A stretch of 64,000 nt of DNA, from positions 196,898,932-196,962,931 of the forward strand of contig CM035415.1 in assembly GCA_020310875.1 (NCBI GenBank), written 5' to 3'. Within the stretch, counting starts at the first letter, position 1. Each line of letters begins with the position of its first letter. This DNA comes from Ceratopteris richardii (taxonomy: Eukaryota; Streptophyta; Polypodiopsida; Polypodiales; Pteridaceae). The notes under the pieces were generated by a model that saw only the letters and a list, made by a program, of their open reading frames with translations, had not been told where the DNA came from and ran no database searches. The position numbers and the translations under genes were made by a program. Of the stretch, positions 33,740-47,137 are shown piece after piece.

Positions 33740-36700
33740 CTTTTTTTAATATATCTTTTTTTTATAAACTTACAGGTTATTATCTGAAAAGTTTTTACCA
33801 AGTCAAAATATTCTTTCTACCTCACATAATGAAATGAAGAAGATAATCAACAATCTTGGTATAGATTATCAATGTATACATGCATGTCCTAACGATTGTA
33901 TTTTATATAGAGGTGAATATGCAGACTCTTTGACATGTCCCAAATGTCAATCTCCTCGATATAAGGGCGAAGAAGGTAAAATCCCAAAAAAGATATTGAG
34001 ACATTTTCCATTGGCTCCACGGATTAGACATATGTTTCAAAGCCCCGAATTATCAAAGCTTTTGACTTGGGGACATGATCACACAAGTACTGATGGAATA
34101 ATCAGAATTCCTTATGATAGTGTTGCTTTTCAACATATTGATTCTACATGGCCTGAATTCGCACAAAATCCATAGAATCTAAAGTTAGGAGTTTCATTAG
34201 ATGGGGTTAATCCATTCTCCATGAAATCCAGTAAATGGTCAACATGGCCAGTGGTAGTCATAAACTACAATCTTCCGCCATATCTTAGCATTAAAAAGGA
34301 GCATTTAATGCTTTCACTTTTAATCCCAGGCAAAAAACAAGTTAAAGATATGAATATATATCTTGCTCCTCTCATTGACGATCTTCAAGAGTTATGGAGA
34401 GGTATTAATGTCATTGATGTATCAAAAAGCATCAATGAAAGACATATTACGGTTCGTGGTATTGTGGCTTCGACTATTCACGATTTTCTAGGATATGGTG
34501 TTTGTTCAGGTATTGATGTAATTTTTTTATTCAATATGCATGTAAATAAATATGATTTAATCTAATTATATTTTTTTCATTTTCCATGATGCAGGAATAT
34601 CTACTAAGGGTTATAATGCTTGTCCATATTGTGGTGATTGGTTGAGATCAATCTATAGTAAGAATCTCAACAAAAATATTTATCTTTGACATCGATAATT
34701 CTTGCCTGATGATCATCCATTAAGATCTAAAAGAGAAGCGATGCATTTCAATGGAAAGCTTGAAACAGGTCAGTGTCCAAAACCTATGACACCTATGGAT
34801 TGGTATAAAAAATGGACAAATGGACCTCTAATAGATCCAGAAGCAGAAACCTTCAGTGATGATTCAGATAATGAGTATGTGAACAAAGGTAAAGGAAAAT
34901 TGGCACTCGCAGAGAACATATCAATATGGTATTCTTTGGAGTATTGGAAAGAGCTAAAAGTATGTCATCTTCTTGATCCTATGCATATATTCAAAAATAT
35001 TGGTTATTCACTATGGCAGCATCTTCTTGGACTAAAAGATACCACAGCATCAAGGAATGATTTGAAAGATCAAAAATCCAAACCAAAGTTATGGCTAGTT
35101 TTTGATAGACATCGACAAGAAACGACTTATGCACCTACTCCTTGGGTACTTACAACAAAAGAGATACAGACTATCAACAATAGAATTCAATTGATTAAGA
35201 CTCCTACAGCATATGGAGCATCTTTTCAAAACATGTTTACTATGGATGATAAGAGCTTATCTGGGTTAAAGACCCATGACTGGCATAACTTTTTGAAACA
35301 TATTTTACCTTTGGTTATCGATGGATGTACAACGAAAGGAGTACGAGATGTGATCTATCGTCTTGGATCACTTATAAGGTAATTATCATACTTTTATATT
35401 TAATATGTATGAATATTGGATATCTTTTATTTTTTCATTAACTTCTTTATAATTGTTTTTATGATATGTATAGGTGGATTACATCCAAAGAGATTGACAA
35501 AAACGCGATCCCACAAAAAAAACATGAATGCACAAAGCTACTATGTTTGATGGAGAAAGAACTTCCTACTTCATTTTTGATATTTAGATTCATTTATTAG
35601 TCCATCTTGTAGATGAGATAGAGATTGCAAGTGTTGTCAACACTCGATGGATGTTTTGGGTCGAGCGATGTATGGGAATACTAAAAGGTTATGTGTGACA
35701 AAGAGCAAAACCAGAAGGATCCATGGCAAAGGGTTGGATGCTTGAAGAGTGCATGTATTACGTTAGTGAGTACCTTGAAAGAGTTCATGATGAAGCTCCA
35801 CATGCATGGACCAACGAGTCTTCTTCAAAAATAACAGATGAGGTATTATGAGGTAAGGGGGCTCCATTCTTATTTACATTTCAAGAAAAAAATGATGTTT
35901 TTACTTTTGTAGCATATAATAGCGAATGCTTGCAAGCATTCCTTAGCGAGTACGAAGAACTTCAAAATCTCCAAAGTAAAAGGCAAAAAAACAAAAGATT
36001 TAGATGTAATCTCGATAATAATGAGATTACAGATATAGCTTCTTTCATGGATTGGCTATATAGTCATTTGCAACGCGGCAACGCACATAATGAAGAAATC
36101 TCAGATGAGCAAAGAGAGTTAATGATAGGTTGTGAACGAAAGGTAATTTTATTAAAATAATATTTTATTTTTTTCATATATGTATGTTAGTTTCTATTTA
36201 CTAATTGAATTTATTTTGCAGGCTCAAATGTTCACTAATATGTGGGCTTTTGGACAGCATATTAGAATCAAAGCCATTGATTCTTTATGTAAAACAGAGG
36301 ATTCTTGTATTGTTGCTTCTTTCAAGCAACTATCACGTGCTAGCTCAAAAGACACGAACCTTATAGATAGCGAACTTGGTTATGTAGGAACTATTGTTGG
36401 TATCTACAAAATTTCATTTCGTACATTCAAACAGGTAGAAAAAAGTTTATATTTTTTTTATAGAGTTAGTTATTTTTTTAAGCACCTAATAATGGGTTTT
36501 TGTTGTTATATATTTTGATAGGTCATTTTGAAGGTTGACTGGTTTCGAGCGGAGTATAAAGGTTGTAATTCCACATTAAGAAAGGAATTATCTGGGTTTT
36601 GGGCAATTGATTCTTCCAAGGTAATGCGATCTACTAAAGAACCATATATTCTTCCTAGGCATATTGAACAAGAATTTTTTTATAAAAACCCAGATGCTCA

Positions 36701-37269
36701 TCCTTGGTGGCAAGTCATTCATGTGCAACCTAGAGGTAGGTCATTGTTTGAACAGTTTATTGTTAGAGAGATCGAAGAAAGTCCTCTTGATGATTCAACA
36801 TCAGATACTGATACATCAACATCTGAATTAGAAATTAGAATCATTTTACGTGATAATGATACTAATCTTTTTGATGAAGAGGATAATTCTCTACATGCTG
36901 ATTCTACTGATGAGGAAGAGGAATTACGAGAAATAGATATTAATCCATCAATAGATGATGTGATTCATGAGAACATAGATTTAACAATAGAAGAAATAAA
37001 TGAAATCAATAAGGATAATGAAGATGAGACTATATTGATGTCTTACCAAAATAATGGCAATAATGAAAACATATGAGCAGATTAGATAGTAAATTCTACT
37101 CTAGTTATCGATTAATAACTTGAAGCTTCTGAATGGATATCAGATAATAGATTTTTTTATTAATTTGAATAACGATGAATCCTACTAGAGAGATGAAATC
37201 ATGTTCTTCTAAGTTAGAACATGAAGCTCGAGGGTATGCCTAATTATTTTATATATAGCTTTATCTTTG

Positions 37270-38064
37270 AGGAGCAAATTTTTATCATGTATGTATACAT
37301 ATGTGTGTGTATTTATGTGTATTATATGTATACATATGTTAGTATGCATATATATGTATTTCATGTATATGTATGTGTTTGCATGTGTGTGATATATGTA
37401 TACATGTGTTAAATATGCATATGTGTATATATGCATATGCATTTATGTAAAATATTCATGTATTCATGTAATATATGCAAGTTTTTATAATTGTGTACAT
37501 GTATATATGTATATGTGTCTATGTGTAAATATGTACATGTAAATATGTATGCATGTATATATATGTTTATGTGTGCATGTAGGCATGTATATGTGATGTG
37601 TACATGTATATATGTATATATGTCTATGTGTAAATGTGTACATGTAAATATGTTAGTATGTATATATATATTTATGTGTGCATTTAGGCATGTATGTGTG
37701 ATGCATAATATATCTACTCCATTTTATATTTATGTATCCTATCTACATGATGTGTATATATCTTTATATATATTATGATCCTCCCTGATTCGAGTAGCTA
37801 TACATAGAGGCATAAGGTTGGGAGGAGAGACATCTCTCTAGTAGGACGTCGGAGGTGTACATATACTTCAAACATATGGCTAAAAGGTTGAATTATAGTT
37901 TTTAAATTAGGGGTTTTAAAACCCTAATATCAAAATTAGTGTTTTCAATTTAGGATTTTTGAAATATGATTTATTTATTTATTTATTTATGTGTATGCAT
38001 GTGTTGTGTATGTATGTGTATCTATATGTGCATACGCATGTGTTGTGTGTGTGTGTATATATGC

Positions 38065-38149
<85 letters not shown>

Positions 38150-38510
38150 TGTAAATATGATTATATGAGTCTATGTGTGTGTACATATGATTATGCATGT
38201 GTATGTGTATGTGAGTATGTGTACGTGTATGTGAGTATGTGTATGTGTCTATGTATATTAATTATATGTGTGTAACTGCATGCATGTGTATGTGTGTGTA
38301 AAAATGTGCATGTATGTGTGTGTATGTATAAATGTGCATGTATATGTATATGTGTGTAAATGTGCATGTATGATATATATGTGTGTGTATGCATGTATTT
38401 ATACCTCTAGTCTCACTCTTCTCTCTCTCTCTCATATACATACATGCATAAACACACATACTCATATCCACATATATATACATAAAAGCAGTGCATATCA
38501 TGCATTATCG
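37270..38510. repeat. TG/TA microsatellite arrays, CACTA interior right
   Basis: TATGTGTG-type arrays at 37270-37700 and 37960-38400 with AT runs at about 38070-38145. On the + strand these are TG-rich, whereas the arrays left of the transposase gene are CA-rich, so the two sets face each other. About 37700-37960 is non-repetitive and I see no gene in it. Confidence 0.85.
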
Positions 38511-39183
38511 CAACGATGAGCCATAAGTGTCCGCATCTGTTTTAGACACCACTTAAGGGACCATCCTGTCCCAAACTCTGTCTCAAGTGAACTAATTACG
38601 TATTTTTTATCCCTCTCATCATGCTCACTACAAAAATAAAAAACATAATGTAGATAAAACATAAGATATTTATTTCAATTTATATGTAAAATTTTTACTT
38701 ACTTCCACGGTAAGTGGACAAAGCACGGGTAAGAGTCGCATACTGCCTGCATTCTTCTCTTGAACTCCAATCCATTCCCTATGTGCACAATGTTCCCCTT
38801 TGGCTCTATATCACACTCTAGTCCTAAGGTGCCTATGCATGTGCTCATAGGCAACTCTGCTCTGCTATCACGATTTGGAGGTGGTATAGGTGTCCTGGAA
38901 AATAGATAGATAAAAATAAATAAAAATATGTGTTATAATATCATTAAAAAAGTTTATGAAAAAAAACATACCTATGAGTAGATAGCTCTCTTCTTGCATG
39001 TGGAGCCATAGAAGAGCCCTCGTCTGATTGCTAGGTAAGCATCTGGATCATATAGTCAAGCTCCTCATCAGACATCTCTGAGTAATCATGCATTATGGCC
39101 CCTAGAGTATCAGACGGAACTCTTTCTCTCATAAGACATTTTATGAGAGTGAGTTTCGTCTTTCTCTCTCTACTGGGCTCCAT
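38510..39183 (-). pseudogene. Probable second CACTA protein (TNPA-like), 5' exons
   Basis: Three minus-strand exons with good splice signals: 39183-38972 (ATG start M-E-P-S-R-E-R, one in-frame TAG, GTATGT donor), 38894-38703 (acceptor TTCCAG, donor GTAAGT), and from 38627 down to about 38510 (acceptor TTGTAG). The second and third join in frame at a split Asn codon. The third (L-E-T-E-F-G-T-G-W, then M-R-T-L-M-A-H-R) has the W/R spacing of the region before the DNA-binding part of plant CACTA second proteins. If it continues into 30420-29810, the transposase gene lies antisense inside its intron. I cannot prove the link. Confidence 0.4.
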
Positions 39184-39205
39184 AATACCTAACCTATAAA
39201 ACAAA

Positions 39206-41862
39206 ATGGTTAGAAATCAATATATATATACGTGTACATATGTATGTGTGTATGCATTAATTATGTGTATGTATGCATGTGTGTGTGTGTATGTATGTGG
39301 ATGTCTGTGTGTGTGTATGTGTGTATGCATGTGTATGTGTGTGTATGCATCATTATGTGTGTATGTGTGTGTATGCATCATTATGTGTGTATGTGTCTAT
39401 GTGTGTATGTGTGTGTTTATGTGTGTGTGTATGTGTGTATATGTGTGTGTATGTATGTGTATGTGTGCATGTATGTATGTATGTATGTATGCATATGCAT
39501 ATGCATTATGTATGTATATATATGCATGTATTTGTATGTGTGAGTATGTCTCTCTATGTGTGTGTATGCATATATGCATTTATGCATGTATGTATGCATA
39601 TATGTGTGTATGTGTGTATGTGTGTGTGTATATGTGTTTGTATGTGTGTATGCATGTGTATGTGTGTGTATGCATCATTACGTGTGTATGTGTCTATGTG
39701 TGTTTGTGTGTGTGTATGTGTGTGTGTGTGTGTGTCCATGTGTATGTGTGTGTGTGTCTATGAGTGTGTATGTGTTTATGTGTATGTATGTATCCATGTG
39801 TGTGTATGTGTCTATGTGTGTATGTGTATGCATGTATGTATGCATATGTGTGTGTATGCATGTGTATGTGTGTGTATGCATCATTATGTGTGTATGTTTC
39901 TATGTGTGTATGTGTGTGTATATGTGTGTGTGTGTATGTGTGTATGTGTGTCTATGTGTATGTGTGTATGACTACGAGTGTGTATGTGTTTATGTGTATG
40001 TATTTATCTATGTGTGTGTATGTGTCTATGTGTGTATGTGTATGCATGTATGTATGCATATGTATGTGTGTGTATGCATCATTATGTGTGTATGTTTGTG
40101 TGTGTGTGTATATGTGTGTGTGTATGTGTATGTGTCTATGTGTATGTGTTGCTATGCGTCTATGAGTGTGTATGTGTTTATGTGTGTGTATGTGTCTATG
40201 TGTGTGTATGTGTCTATGTGTCTATGTGTGTATGTGTATGCATGTATGTATGCATATGTGTGTATGTGTGTGTATGCATTCTGTATGCATATGTGTGTGT
40301 ATGCATTATGTATGTGTATGTAAGCATGTGCATTATGTAAGCATGTAAGTATGTATGTATGCATATGCATATGCATTATGTATGCATATGTGTGTATGTG
40401 TGTGTATGCATTATGTATGCATATGTGTGTGTATAAATTATGTAAGCATGTGCATTATGTATGCATGTAAGTATGTATGTGTGCATATGCATATGCATGA
40501 TGTATGCATGTATGTGTATGTGTGTGTATTTCTCTCTATGTGTGTGTATGCATATATGTGTGTGAATGTGTGTGTATATGTGTCTCTATGTGTGTATGCA
40601 TGTGTATGTGTTGTGTATGCATCATTATGTGTGTATGTGTGTGTATATGTGTGTGTATGTGTGTGTGTGTCTATGTGTATGTGTGTGTATCTATGAGTAT
40701 GTATGTGTTTATGTGTGTGTATGTGTCTATGTGTGTATGTGTCTATGTGTGTGTATGTATCTATGCATGTGCATTATTTATGCATGTAAGTATGTATGTA
40801 CATTGTATGCATATGCATATGCATTATGTATGCATATGTATGCATGTATGTGGATATGTGTGTATGTCTCTCTATGTGTGTGTGTATGCATATATGTGTG
40901 TGTATGTATGTGTATGCATATATGTGTGTGTATGTATGTGTATGTGTGTGTATATGTGTCTGTATGTGTGTATGCATGTGTATGTGTGTGTATGCATGTG
41001 TGTGTGTATGTGTCTATGTGTGCATGTATGTGTATATTTGTGTATGTGTGTGTGTCTATGTGTATGTGTGTGTATCTATGAGTGTGTATGTGTTTATGTG
41101 TGTATGTGTCTATGTGTGTGTATGTGTTTATGTGTGTATGTGTATGCATCTATGTATGCATATGTATGTGTATGCATGTGTATGTGTGTGTATGCATCAT
41201 TATGTGTGTATGTGTGTATGTGTGTATGTGTTTGTGTATATGTGTGTGTGTATGTGTGTGTGTGTCTATGTGTATGTGTCGCTACGCATCTATGAGTGTG
41301 TATGTGTTTATGTGTGTGTATGTGTCTATGTGTGTGTATGTGTCTATGTGTGTATGTGTATGCATGTATGTATGCATAGGTGTGTGTATGTGTGTGTATG
41401 CATTATGCATGCATATGTGTGTGTATGCATTATGTATGTGTATGTATGCGTGTAAGTATGTATGTATGCATATGCATTATGTATGCATATGTATGCATGT
41501 ATGTGTATGTGTGTGTATGTCTCTCTATGTGTGTGTATGCATATATGTGTGTGTATGTGTGTATGTGTGTATGTGTATGTGTGTGTGTGTATATGTGTGT
41601 ATATGTGTGTATGCATGTGTATGTGTGTGAATGCATCATTATGTGTGTATGTGTCTATGTGTGTATGTGTGTGTTTATATGTGTGTGTATATGTGTGTGT
41701 ATGTGTGTGCGCGTCTATTTGTATGTGTGTGTATGTGTGTGCGCGTCTATTTGTATGTGTGTGTGTCTATGAGTGTGTATGTGTTTATGTGTGTGTATGT
41801 GTCTATTTATGTATGTGTATGCATGTATGTATGCATATGTGTGTGTATGTGTGTGTATGCAT
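39206..41862. repeat. 2.7-kb TG microsatellite, left half
   Basis: TATGTGTGTATGCAT-type array with longer internal duplications. It is one array with 48405-49020, split by the Copia insertion; the insertion's target duplication TGCAT is itself part of the repeat. All open frames in it (Cys/Val/Tyr/Met repeats) are by-products of the repeat. Confidence 0.9.
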
Positions 41863-42885
41863 TGAAGGGGGAAGTATCTCAACCCCTAAGCAACGATGAA
41901 GCGCGAATGACCTCCACAGGTATCCTTCTTTGACCTCTGCACACCAAAAATGCTCTTACTCAAAGCTTATGCAGAGAACTCCAGTGAACTTTTGTAGACC
42001 TGTATAAGACACCAAGGGCTTTCCAACAAAACAAATTTCACTTGAAATGGATGCTTACACAAAGAGAAACAATGTCTACAACATGAGCTAGTTGAATGCT
42101 CACAACTGCTAGTCAAGCAGAGACCTCAATTCACTCCAGCACACTTTTCTCAGAGATTATACAAAGAATGAATCTCCAACTTGAGTCAACTTTAGAGCAC
42201 TCTAATAGCTACCCAATGACACCAAAATCATAGCAAATGGATACATAGAGAAGGAGAACCAGCCCTTACAACAGAGAGCAAAATATTTCCAACAGAGCCT
42301 ACACAAAGAGAGAGATATCAATCACACAACTTCACTAAAATGAATGTTGCTCCCAGCTTACTCTGAGAATGCTCCAGAGAATTGGTAAGCATAAAATAGA
42401 CTCTTATAGCTATCCAATGAGACAAGAATTACATCAAATGGATACCATATGAGGGAGAACCAATGCTAACAACTCAGGGGTAGAGAGTTGCAACACTGCC
42501 TGCGCACACACATAGATATGCCTACTAAAAGAAAACAAACAAGCAAGCAAGGGGGTTGCTTAAGCAAGGGGGTTGCTTAAGCAAGGGGCTTGCTTATCAC
42601 AACTCCAGCACTTAGTGCTCACTTTACATGAGTTAAAACTCCAAGAAGATGGCCCAAAAGAAGTCGAGATACATGCTCCTTTTATAGTGAGAGGTGTGCC
42701 CCTAAAATCTAGGAACTACCTTTCCAAATCAGCCTCCTAACTTGGAGGAATTAGTTGAGATGACTTGGGGAGTGGTTGAGTGACTTTTCTTGATGGAATC
42801 TCGTGGCTTTTGGCTTCCTTTGATTGCTCCACATGTCCATAAAAGATTCCCCATGAATTTTTAGCTTGAAGCTTGACTTTTAACA
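41863..42885 (-). repeat. 3' LTR of the young Copia (1023 bp)
   Basis: On the minus strand it starts TGTTAAAAGTC at 42885 and ends in CA at 41863. It is 17 bp longer than the 5' LTR because the unit GGGGGTTGCTTAAGCAA is present twice (42551-42584) instead of once. Confidence 0.95.
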
Positions 42886-42896
42886 CTCCCCCTCAA
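42886..42896 (-). other. Polypurine tract of the young Copia
   Basis: TTGAGGGGGAG on the minus strand, directly before the 3' LTR and 17 bases after the polyprotein stop codon. The same word precedes the LTRs of the other Copia elements in the window. Confidence 0.9.
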
Positions 42897-42913
42897 GCTT
42901 CAATTCTTCATCC

Positions 42914-45900
42914 TCATCCAAGCTCCTTCATGTTGATGCATTGCTTGAATTTTGAAATCTTCATCCCATCCAAAGCCTTTGTAAACATGTCCGCAACTTG
43001 GTCCTTGGTACCAATATGATGTACTGAAACTTCCTTGGATATCACCTTTTCCCTTATGAAGTGATAGTGCACTTCAATATGCTTGGTTCTAGCATGATAG
43101 ACAGGGTTCGATGCTAGATGAATGCTACTCATGTTGTCACAAAAAATTGGATATGTGTCAACCTGCAAATTAAGCTCCATAAATAACTTCTTAATCCACA
43201 TTAGCTCACATGTGACTTGAGCCAAAGCTCTATACTCAGCCTCGGTGGAAGATAATGCCACCGTGGGTTGCTTCTTTGAAATCCATGAGATGATCTTGCT
43301 ACCTAGCATGACTAGGTAACCACTTGTACTCCTTCTATCTTCCTTCGAACCGGCCCAATCGGCATCGGAATAAGCTTTGACCTGCATATCATCATCAAAT
43401 GAGTAGAACAATCCTTCATTTATAGTGGCTTTGAGATATCGCAACATTCTTCTTGCAGCTTGCAAGTGTGTAGTCCTTGGACTATGCATAAATTGTGATA
43501 ACACTCCAACTCCATATGCTATGTCGGGTCTGGTTATTGTGGCATAATTGAAAGAGCCTACAATAGATCGATACAAAGTTACATCCTCTAATGGATCTCC
43601 ATCAATGGAGCTTAGCTTTACATTAACTTCCATGGGATTTGAAATAGGCTTGCAATGTAGCATCCCAAACCTCTCAAGTAGGTCTAGAATATACTTCCTT
43701 TGTATGAGCATAATACCTTCTTCTTTGTATACAACTTCAATGCCAAGAAAATACCTAAGATCTCCAAGATCAGAGATCCTAAACTCCTTTCCAAGCTTTG
43801 CCTTGATCTCCTCAATGCCCTTTGTATCATTACCTGTAATGATAAGATCATCTACATACACACACATGTAGACCACAAGTTCTCCTCTTTGTTTGATGAA
43901 GAGAGATGGATCCGCCTTGCATTGATTGTAACCACATTTGATCAAATAGTCCACCAATCTTTGGTTCCAAGCCCTTGGGGCTTGCTTTAGGCCATAAAGT
44001 GCCTTCTTCAACCTACAAACATGATGTGGAAACTCTTTATGAACAAAACCTAGTGGTTGCTCCATGTATACCTCTTCTTCCAAGTCTCCATTGAGAAAGG
44101 CATTCTTGATATCCAATTGGAAGAGCTTCCATCCTTTGCTAGCAGCCATTGCAATGAGTGTCCTAATGGTGCTCATCTTTGCCACGGGGCTGAATGTCTC
44201 TTCAAAGTCCACTCCATAGGTTTGTGCAAAACCCTTGGCCACCAATCTTGCTTTGAACCTAGAAATAGATCCATCTGAATTCCTCTTTACTTTATACACC
44301 CACTTATTACCTATTACCTTCATGTTCTCCTTCTTGGGCACTAGAGTCCATGTTTGATTTTCCTCAAGTGCGTCGATCTCTTCTTGCATTGCCTCTTTCC
44401 ATTCGGTGTACCTGCTTGCATCTTCATAGCAATCGGGCTCATGATCTTCTACTACTTTGTTCATATATGCATAATGTGTTGCCATGTATGAATCATAAGT
44501 AAACCTTTGAGTTGGATACTTAACTCTAGAAGACTTCCTTTCTTCACCTTTTCGAGGAATAAACCTCCTTTGCCTTGGGAACTTGATCTCTTTCTTTGAC
44601 GTGGCTTCTTTCTCCATCATGTGTCCTTCATCATCTTCAACTTCATTACCTTCTTCATCCAACTCCACCAATGTTGCTTTGCCTTTGTTGATTGATTGTG
44701 CTTCATAGCTTGATGAAGATCTCCCTCTCCATGGTGAGTTCATGCTTGAACTATCTTCATTGATGGAACACCTTGGGCCGCTTAGCTCTAGGTCGATTTG
44801 TTCTTCATCATGTCCATGCTTTTCTTCTTCATAGTCCTGCATACAATCATACTTCTTATACCAAGGGAGTAGCTCATCAAATGCTACATCCCTTGATATC
44901 CTCAAGTCCTTTGTGTTTGGGTTGAAGCACCTGTAACCTTTATGATCATTTGAATATCCTAGAAACACACACTTTTCTGCCTTTGGTTGTAGCTTGTGCC
45001 TCAATTCACTTGGCACATGTACATAACAAGTACATCCAAATATCTTCAAGTGGGAAAGATCAGGCTTCTTACCATAATAGGCTTGATATGGTGTCAAGCC
45101 ATGGATCCCTGAGGTAGGAGCCCTATTCATTAGATACACGGCGGTATTTGCTGCATCACTCCAAAACATGTTAGGTACATTCATCTCATTAAGCATTGCT
45201 CTAGCGATCTCGGCAATGTATCTATTCTTTCTCTCTGCTACTCCATTTTGTTGGGGTGTGTACCTGCATGTTACTTGCCTCTTGATGCCTTGATCCATTA
45301 AAAAATCAGAAAACTCATTTGAGAAATATTCTCCCCCTCCATCGGACCTTAGCTTCTTGATATATGTACCTGTTTCCTTCTCTACCATTGCCTTGAATGC
45401 TTTGAAACATGTAAACACATCTGATTTGTTTTTGATGAAATAAACCCAAACCATCCTTGTGCAATCATCTATAAAAGTGACAAAGTACTTGTTACCTCCA
45501 ATGGATTGCTCTTTCGTTGGCCCCCACACATCTGTATGTATCAACTCCAATGGATGTTGGCTTATGTAGCCACTCTTCTTGAATGGAAGTCTCGCTTGCT
45601 TCCCTAGTTGACAAGATTCACATAAATGCTTCATACCTTGTTCTTGGAAGTTGGGAAGACCTTCAACCAGCCTCTTGAATTGCATTTCCTTCATTCTTTG
45701 TATGTTGATGTGACCTATCCTCTTGTGCCACAAGTCCAACTCCGAAATCCTCTTGTTTCCATATGTGAAGTAGACATGTTGAGTAGAATGAGAATTTACC
45801 TCCAAAGTGAAGAGTCTCCCTTGCTTCTTTCCTCTTGCTATGACCTTGTAACCTTGCTTAGGGTTCTCCACAAAGCATCCACCTTTGTTGAACCTTACTT

Positions 45901-47137
45901 GATAGCCTCTTTCAACCATTTGCCCAGCGGACACCAAGTTCTTTGTGATGGTAGGTACATGCAAGACATCCTTGAGACATCTTCCTTCCTCCTTGTCATC
46001 CAAAGCTACATCTCCAACATGGGAGATCTCATGGGCTGTATCATCACCTGTTTCTACATGTCCTTTACCTTTGGGAACATGTAGATTAGTAAACCAAGAA
46101 GCATTGCAACTCATATGGTTGCTACATCCACTATCAATATACCAAGTGTTATCTACTTTGCTTGAATTCCCATTCATGTGCATCATCAAGAGATTGTCAT
46201 TTTCTGAACTTGTAGAAGCATAATTACCTTGGCCTTTGTATGAAGAACCTTGATTATAGTTCCTTTGGTTTCCTCCTTGGTAGCAATCTCTAGCATAGTG
46301 GCCAAACTTGCCACATATGTAACATCCTTCGCCATCTTGATTCCTGTTTTGTTGATGTCGTCCTCCTCTTCCTCTTGATCTTCCTCTCCCTCTTTGTGAT
46401 GAGGTGCCTTGGTCATGTCCTTGATTTCTTGAGTGGCCTTGCCTTCCTCCAAACCTTCCTTTGCCCCTTCCTTGTCCTTGTCTTCCTTTGCCCCTTTGAT
46501 TACCTGCATAGAAAACTTGTGCATCTTTGCTTTTAGTTGACCTTCCACCTATGTTCATTTCTTCGGTGACCATGAGAGCAACCAATTGCTCAAAATCGGG
46601 AAGATTATCCCTTACATAAACTGAAGTGGTAAAGGGTTTCCACTTCTCATCATCTCTCAAACCATTGAGAGTATAAGCCACAAGATCGTCATCGTCTACG
46701 TGGCTTCCAATGGATCCCAATGCATCTGATAACTCCTTGACCTTAAGTATGTAGTCATTTATGCTACTCCCTGAGCTCTTCCTAAGGTTGTTGAGCTCAT
46801 TCTTGAGTTGGATCTTCCTTGCTTTGGTGCTTGTTGAATAAAGCCTTTCAAGTGTCTCCCATACCTTCATGCTTGAATCCAGGTCTTGGATATGGCCGAT
46901 CATGCTATTGCTAATGTGTTGGGAAAGAATAAAGATAACCCTCTTGTCTCTTTCATTCCATTCCCTAAAGGCCCTTCTCTGGTCATTGGTTGGATTCTCA
47001 TCCAACCTAGGTCTTGGTTCACTTCCACTAATCAACCCCCAAAGGCCCTTGCCCATAAGATAGTTGGAGACCCTAAATCTCCATGGTTGATAGTTACCTT
47101 TGTCTAGCTTTTCAATTTGAGTGTTGAAGTCTCCCAT
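42914..47137 (-). CDS. gag-pol: Young Copia GAG-POL polyprotein, intact (1407 aa)
   Basis: Single ORF with an ATG start and no interruption. GAG: about 1-270, with a Gly/Arg-rich basic stretch at 210-265 and a CX2CX4HX4C zinc knuckle at C272-C285. Protease: D335-S336-G337. Integrase: H471, H476, C506 and C509 of the zinc-binding end; D536, D599 and E635 of the DDE core. Linker: 740-880. RT: about 925-1170 with the catalytic box Y1094-V-D1096-D1097. RNase H: about 1250-1400 with D1258/D1260, E1299 and D1334. All catalytic residues I can check are present, and the length is normal for plant Copia. With near-identical LTRs, primer site and polypurine tract, the element could be competent for reverse transcription and integration. 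Confidence 0.96.
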   Translation of the reverse strand: MGDFNTQIEKLDKGNYQPWRFRVSNYLMGKGLWGLISGSEPRPRLDENPTNDQRRAFREWNERDKRVIFILSQHISNSMIGHIQDLDSSMKVWETLERLYSTSTKARKIQLKNELNNLRKSSGSSINDYILKVKELSDALGSIGSHVDDDDLVAYTLNGLRDDEKWKPFTTSVYVRDNLPDFEQLVALMVTEEMNIGGRSTKSKDAQVFYAGNQRGKGRQGQGRGKGRFGGRQGHSRNQGHDQGTSSQRGRGRSRGRGGRHQQNRNQDGEGCYICGKFGHYARDCYQGGNQRNYNQGSSYKGQGNYASTSSENDNLLMMHMNGNSSKVDNTWYIDSGCSNHMSCNASWFTNLHVPKGKGHVETGDDTAHEISHVGDVALDDKEEGRCLKDVLHVPTITKNLVSAGQMVERGYQVRFNKGGCFVENPKQGYKVIARGKKQGRLFTLEVNSHSTQHVYFTYGNKRISELDLWHKRIGHINIQRMKEMQFKRLVEGLPNFQEQGMKHLCESCQLGKQARLPFKKSGYISQHPLELIHTDVWGPTKEQSIGGNKYFVTFIDDCTRMVWVYFIKNKSDVFTCFKAFKAMVEKETGTYIKKLRSDGGGEYFSNEFSDFLMDQGIKRQVTCRYTPQQNGVAERKNRYIAEIARAMLNEMNVPNMFWSDAANTAVYLMNRAPTSGIHGLTPYQAYYGKKPDLSHLKIFGCTCYVHVPSELRHKLQPKAEKCVFLGYSNDHKGYRCFNPNTKDLRISRDVAFDELLPWYKKYDCMQDYEEEKHGHDEEQIDLELSGPRCSINEDSSSMNSPWRGRSSSSYEAQSINKGKATLVELDEEGNEVEDDEGHMMEKEATSKKEIKFPRQRRFIPRKGEERKSSRVKYPTQRFTYDSYMATHYAYMNKVVEDHEPDCYEDASRYTEWKEAMQEEIDALEENQTWTLVPKKENMKVIGNKWVYKVKRNSDGSISRFKARLVAKGFAQTYGVDFEETFSPVAKMSTIRTLIAMAASKGWKLFQLDIKNAFLNGDLEEEVYMEQPLGFVHKEFPHHVCRLKKALYGLKQAPRAWNQRLVDYLIKCGYNQCKADPSLFIKQRGELVVYMCVYVDDLIITGNDTKGIEEIKAKLGKEFRISDLGDLRYFLGIEVVYKEEGIMLIQRKYILDLLERFGMLHCKPISNPMEVNVKLSSIDGDPLEDVTLYRSIVGSFNYATITRPDIAYGVGVLSQFMHSPRTTHLQAARRMLRYLKATINEGLFYSFDDDMQVKAYSDADWAGSKEDRRSTSGYLVMLGSKIISWISKKQPTVALSSTEAEYRALAQVTCELMWIKKLFMELNLQVDTYPIFCDNMSSIHLASNPVYHARTKHIEVHYHFIREKVISKEVSVHHIGTKDQVADMFTKALDGMKISKFKQCINMKELG

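Noticed and set aside
39206..41862. Long Cys/Val/Met-rich and His/Thr-rich open frames on both strands, superficially like cysteine-rich peptides
   Set aside because: All are direct translations of TG/CA/TA microsatellites and occur wherever such arrays occur (also 28.8-29.7, 37.3-38.5 and 48.4-49.0 kb).
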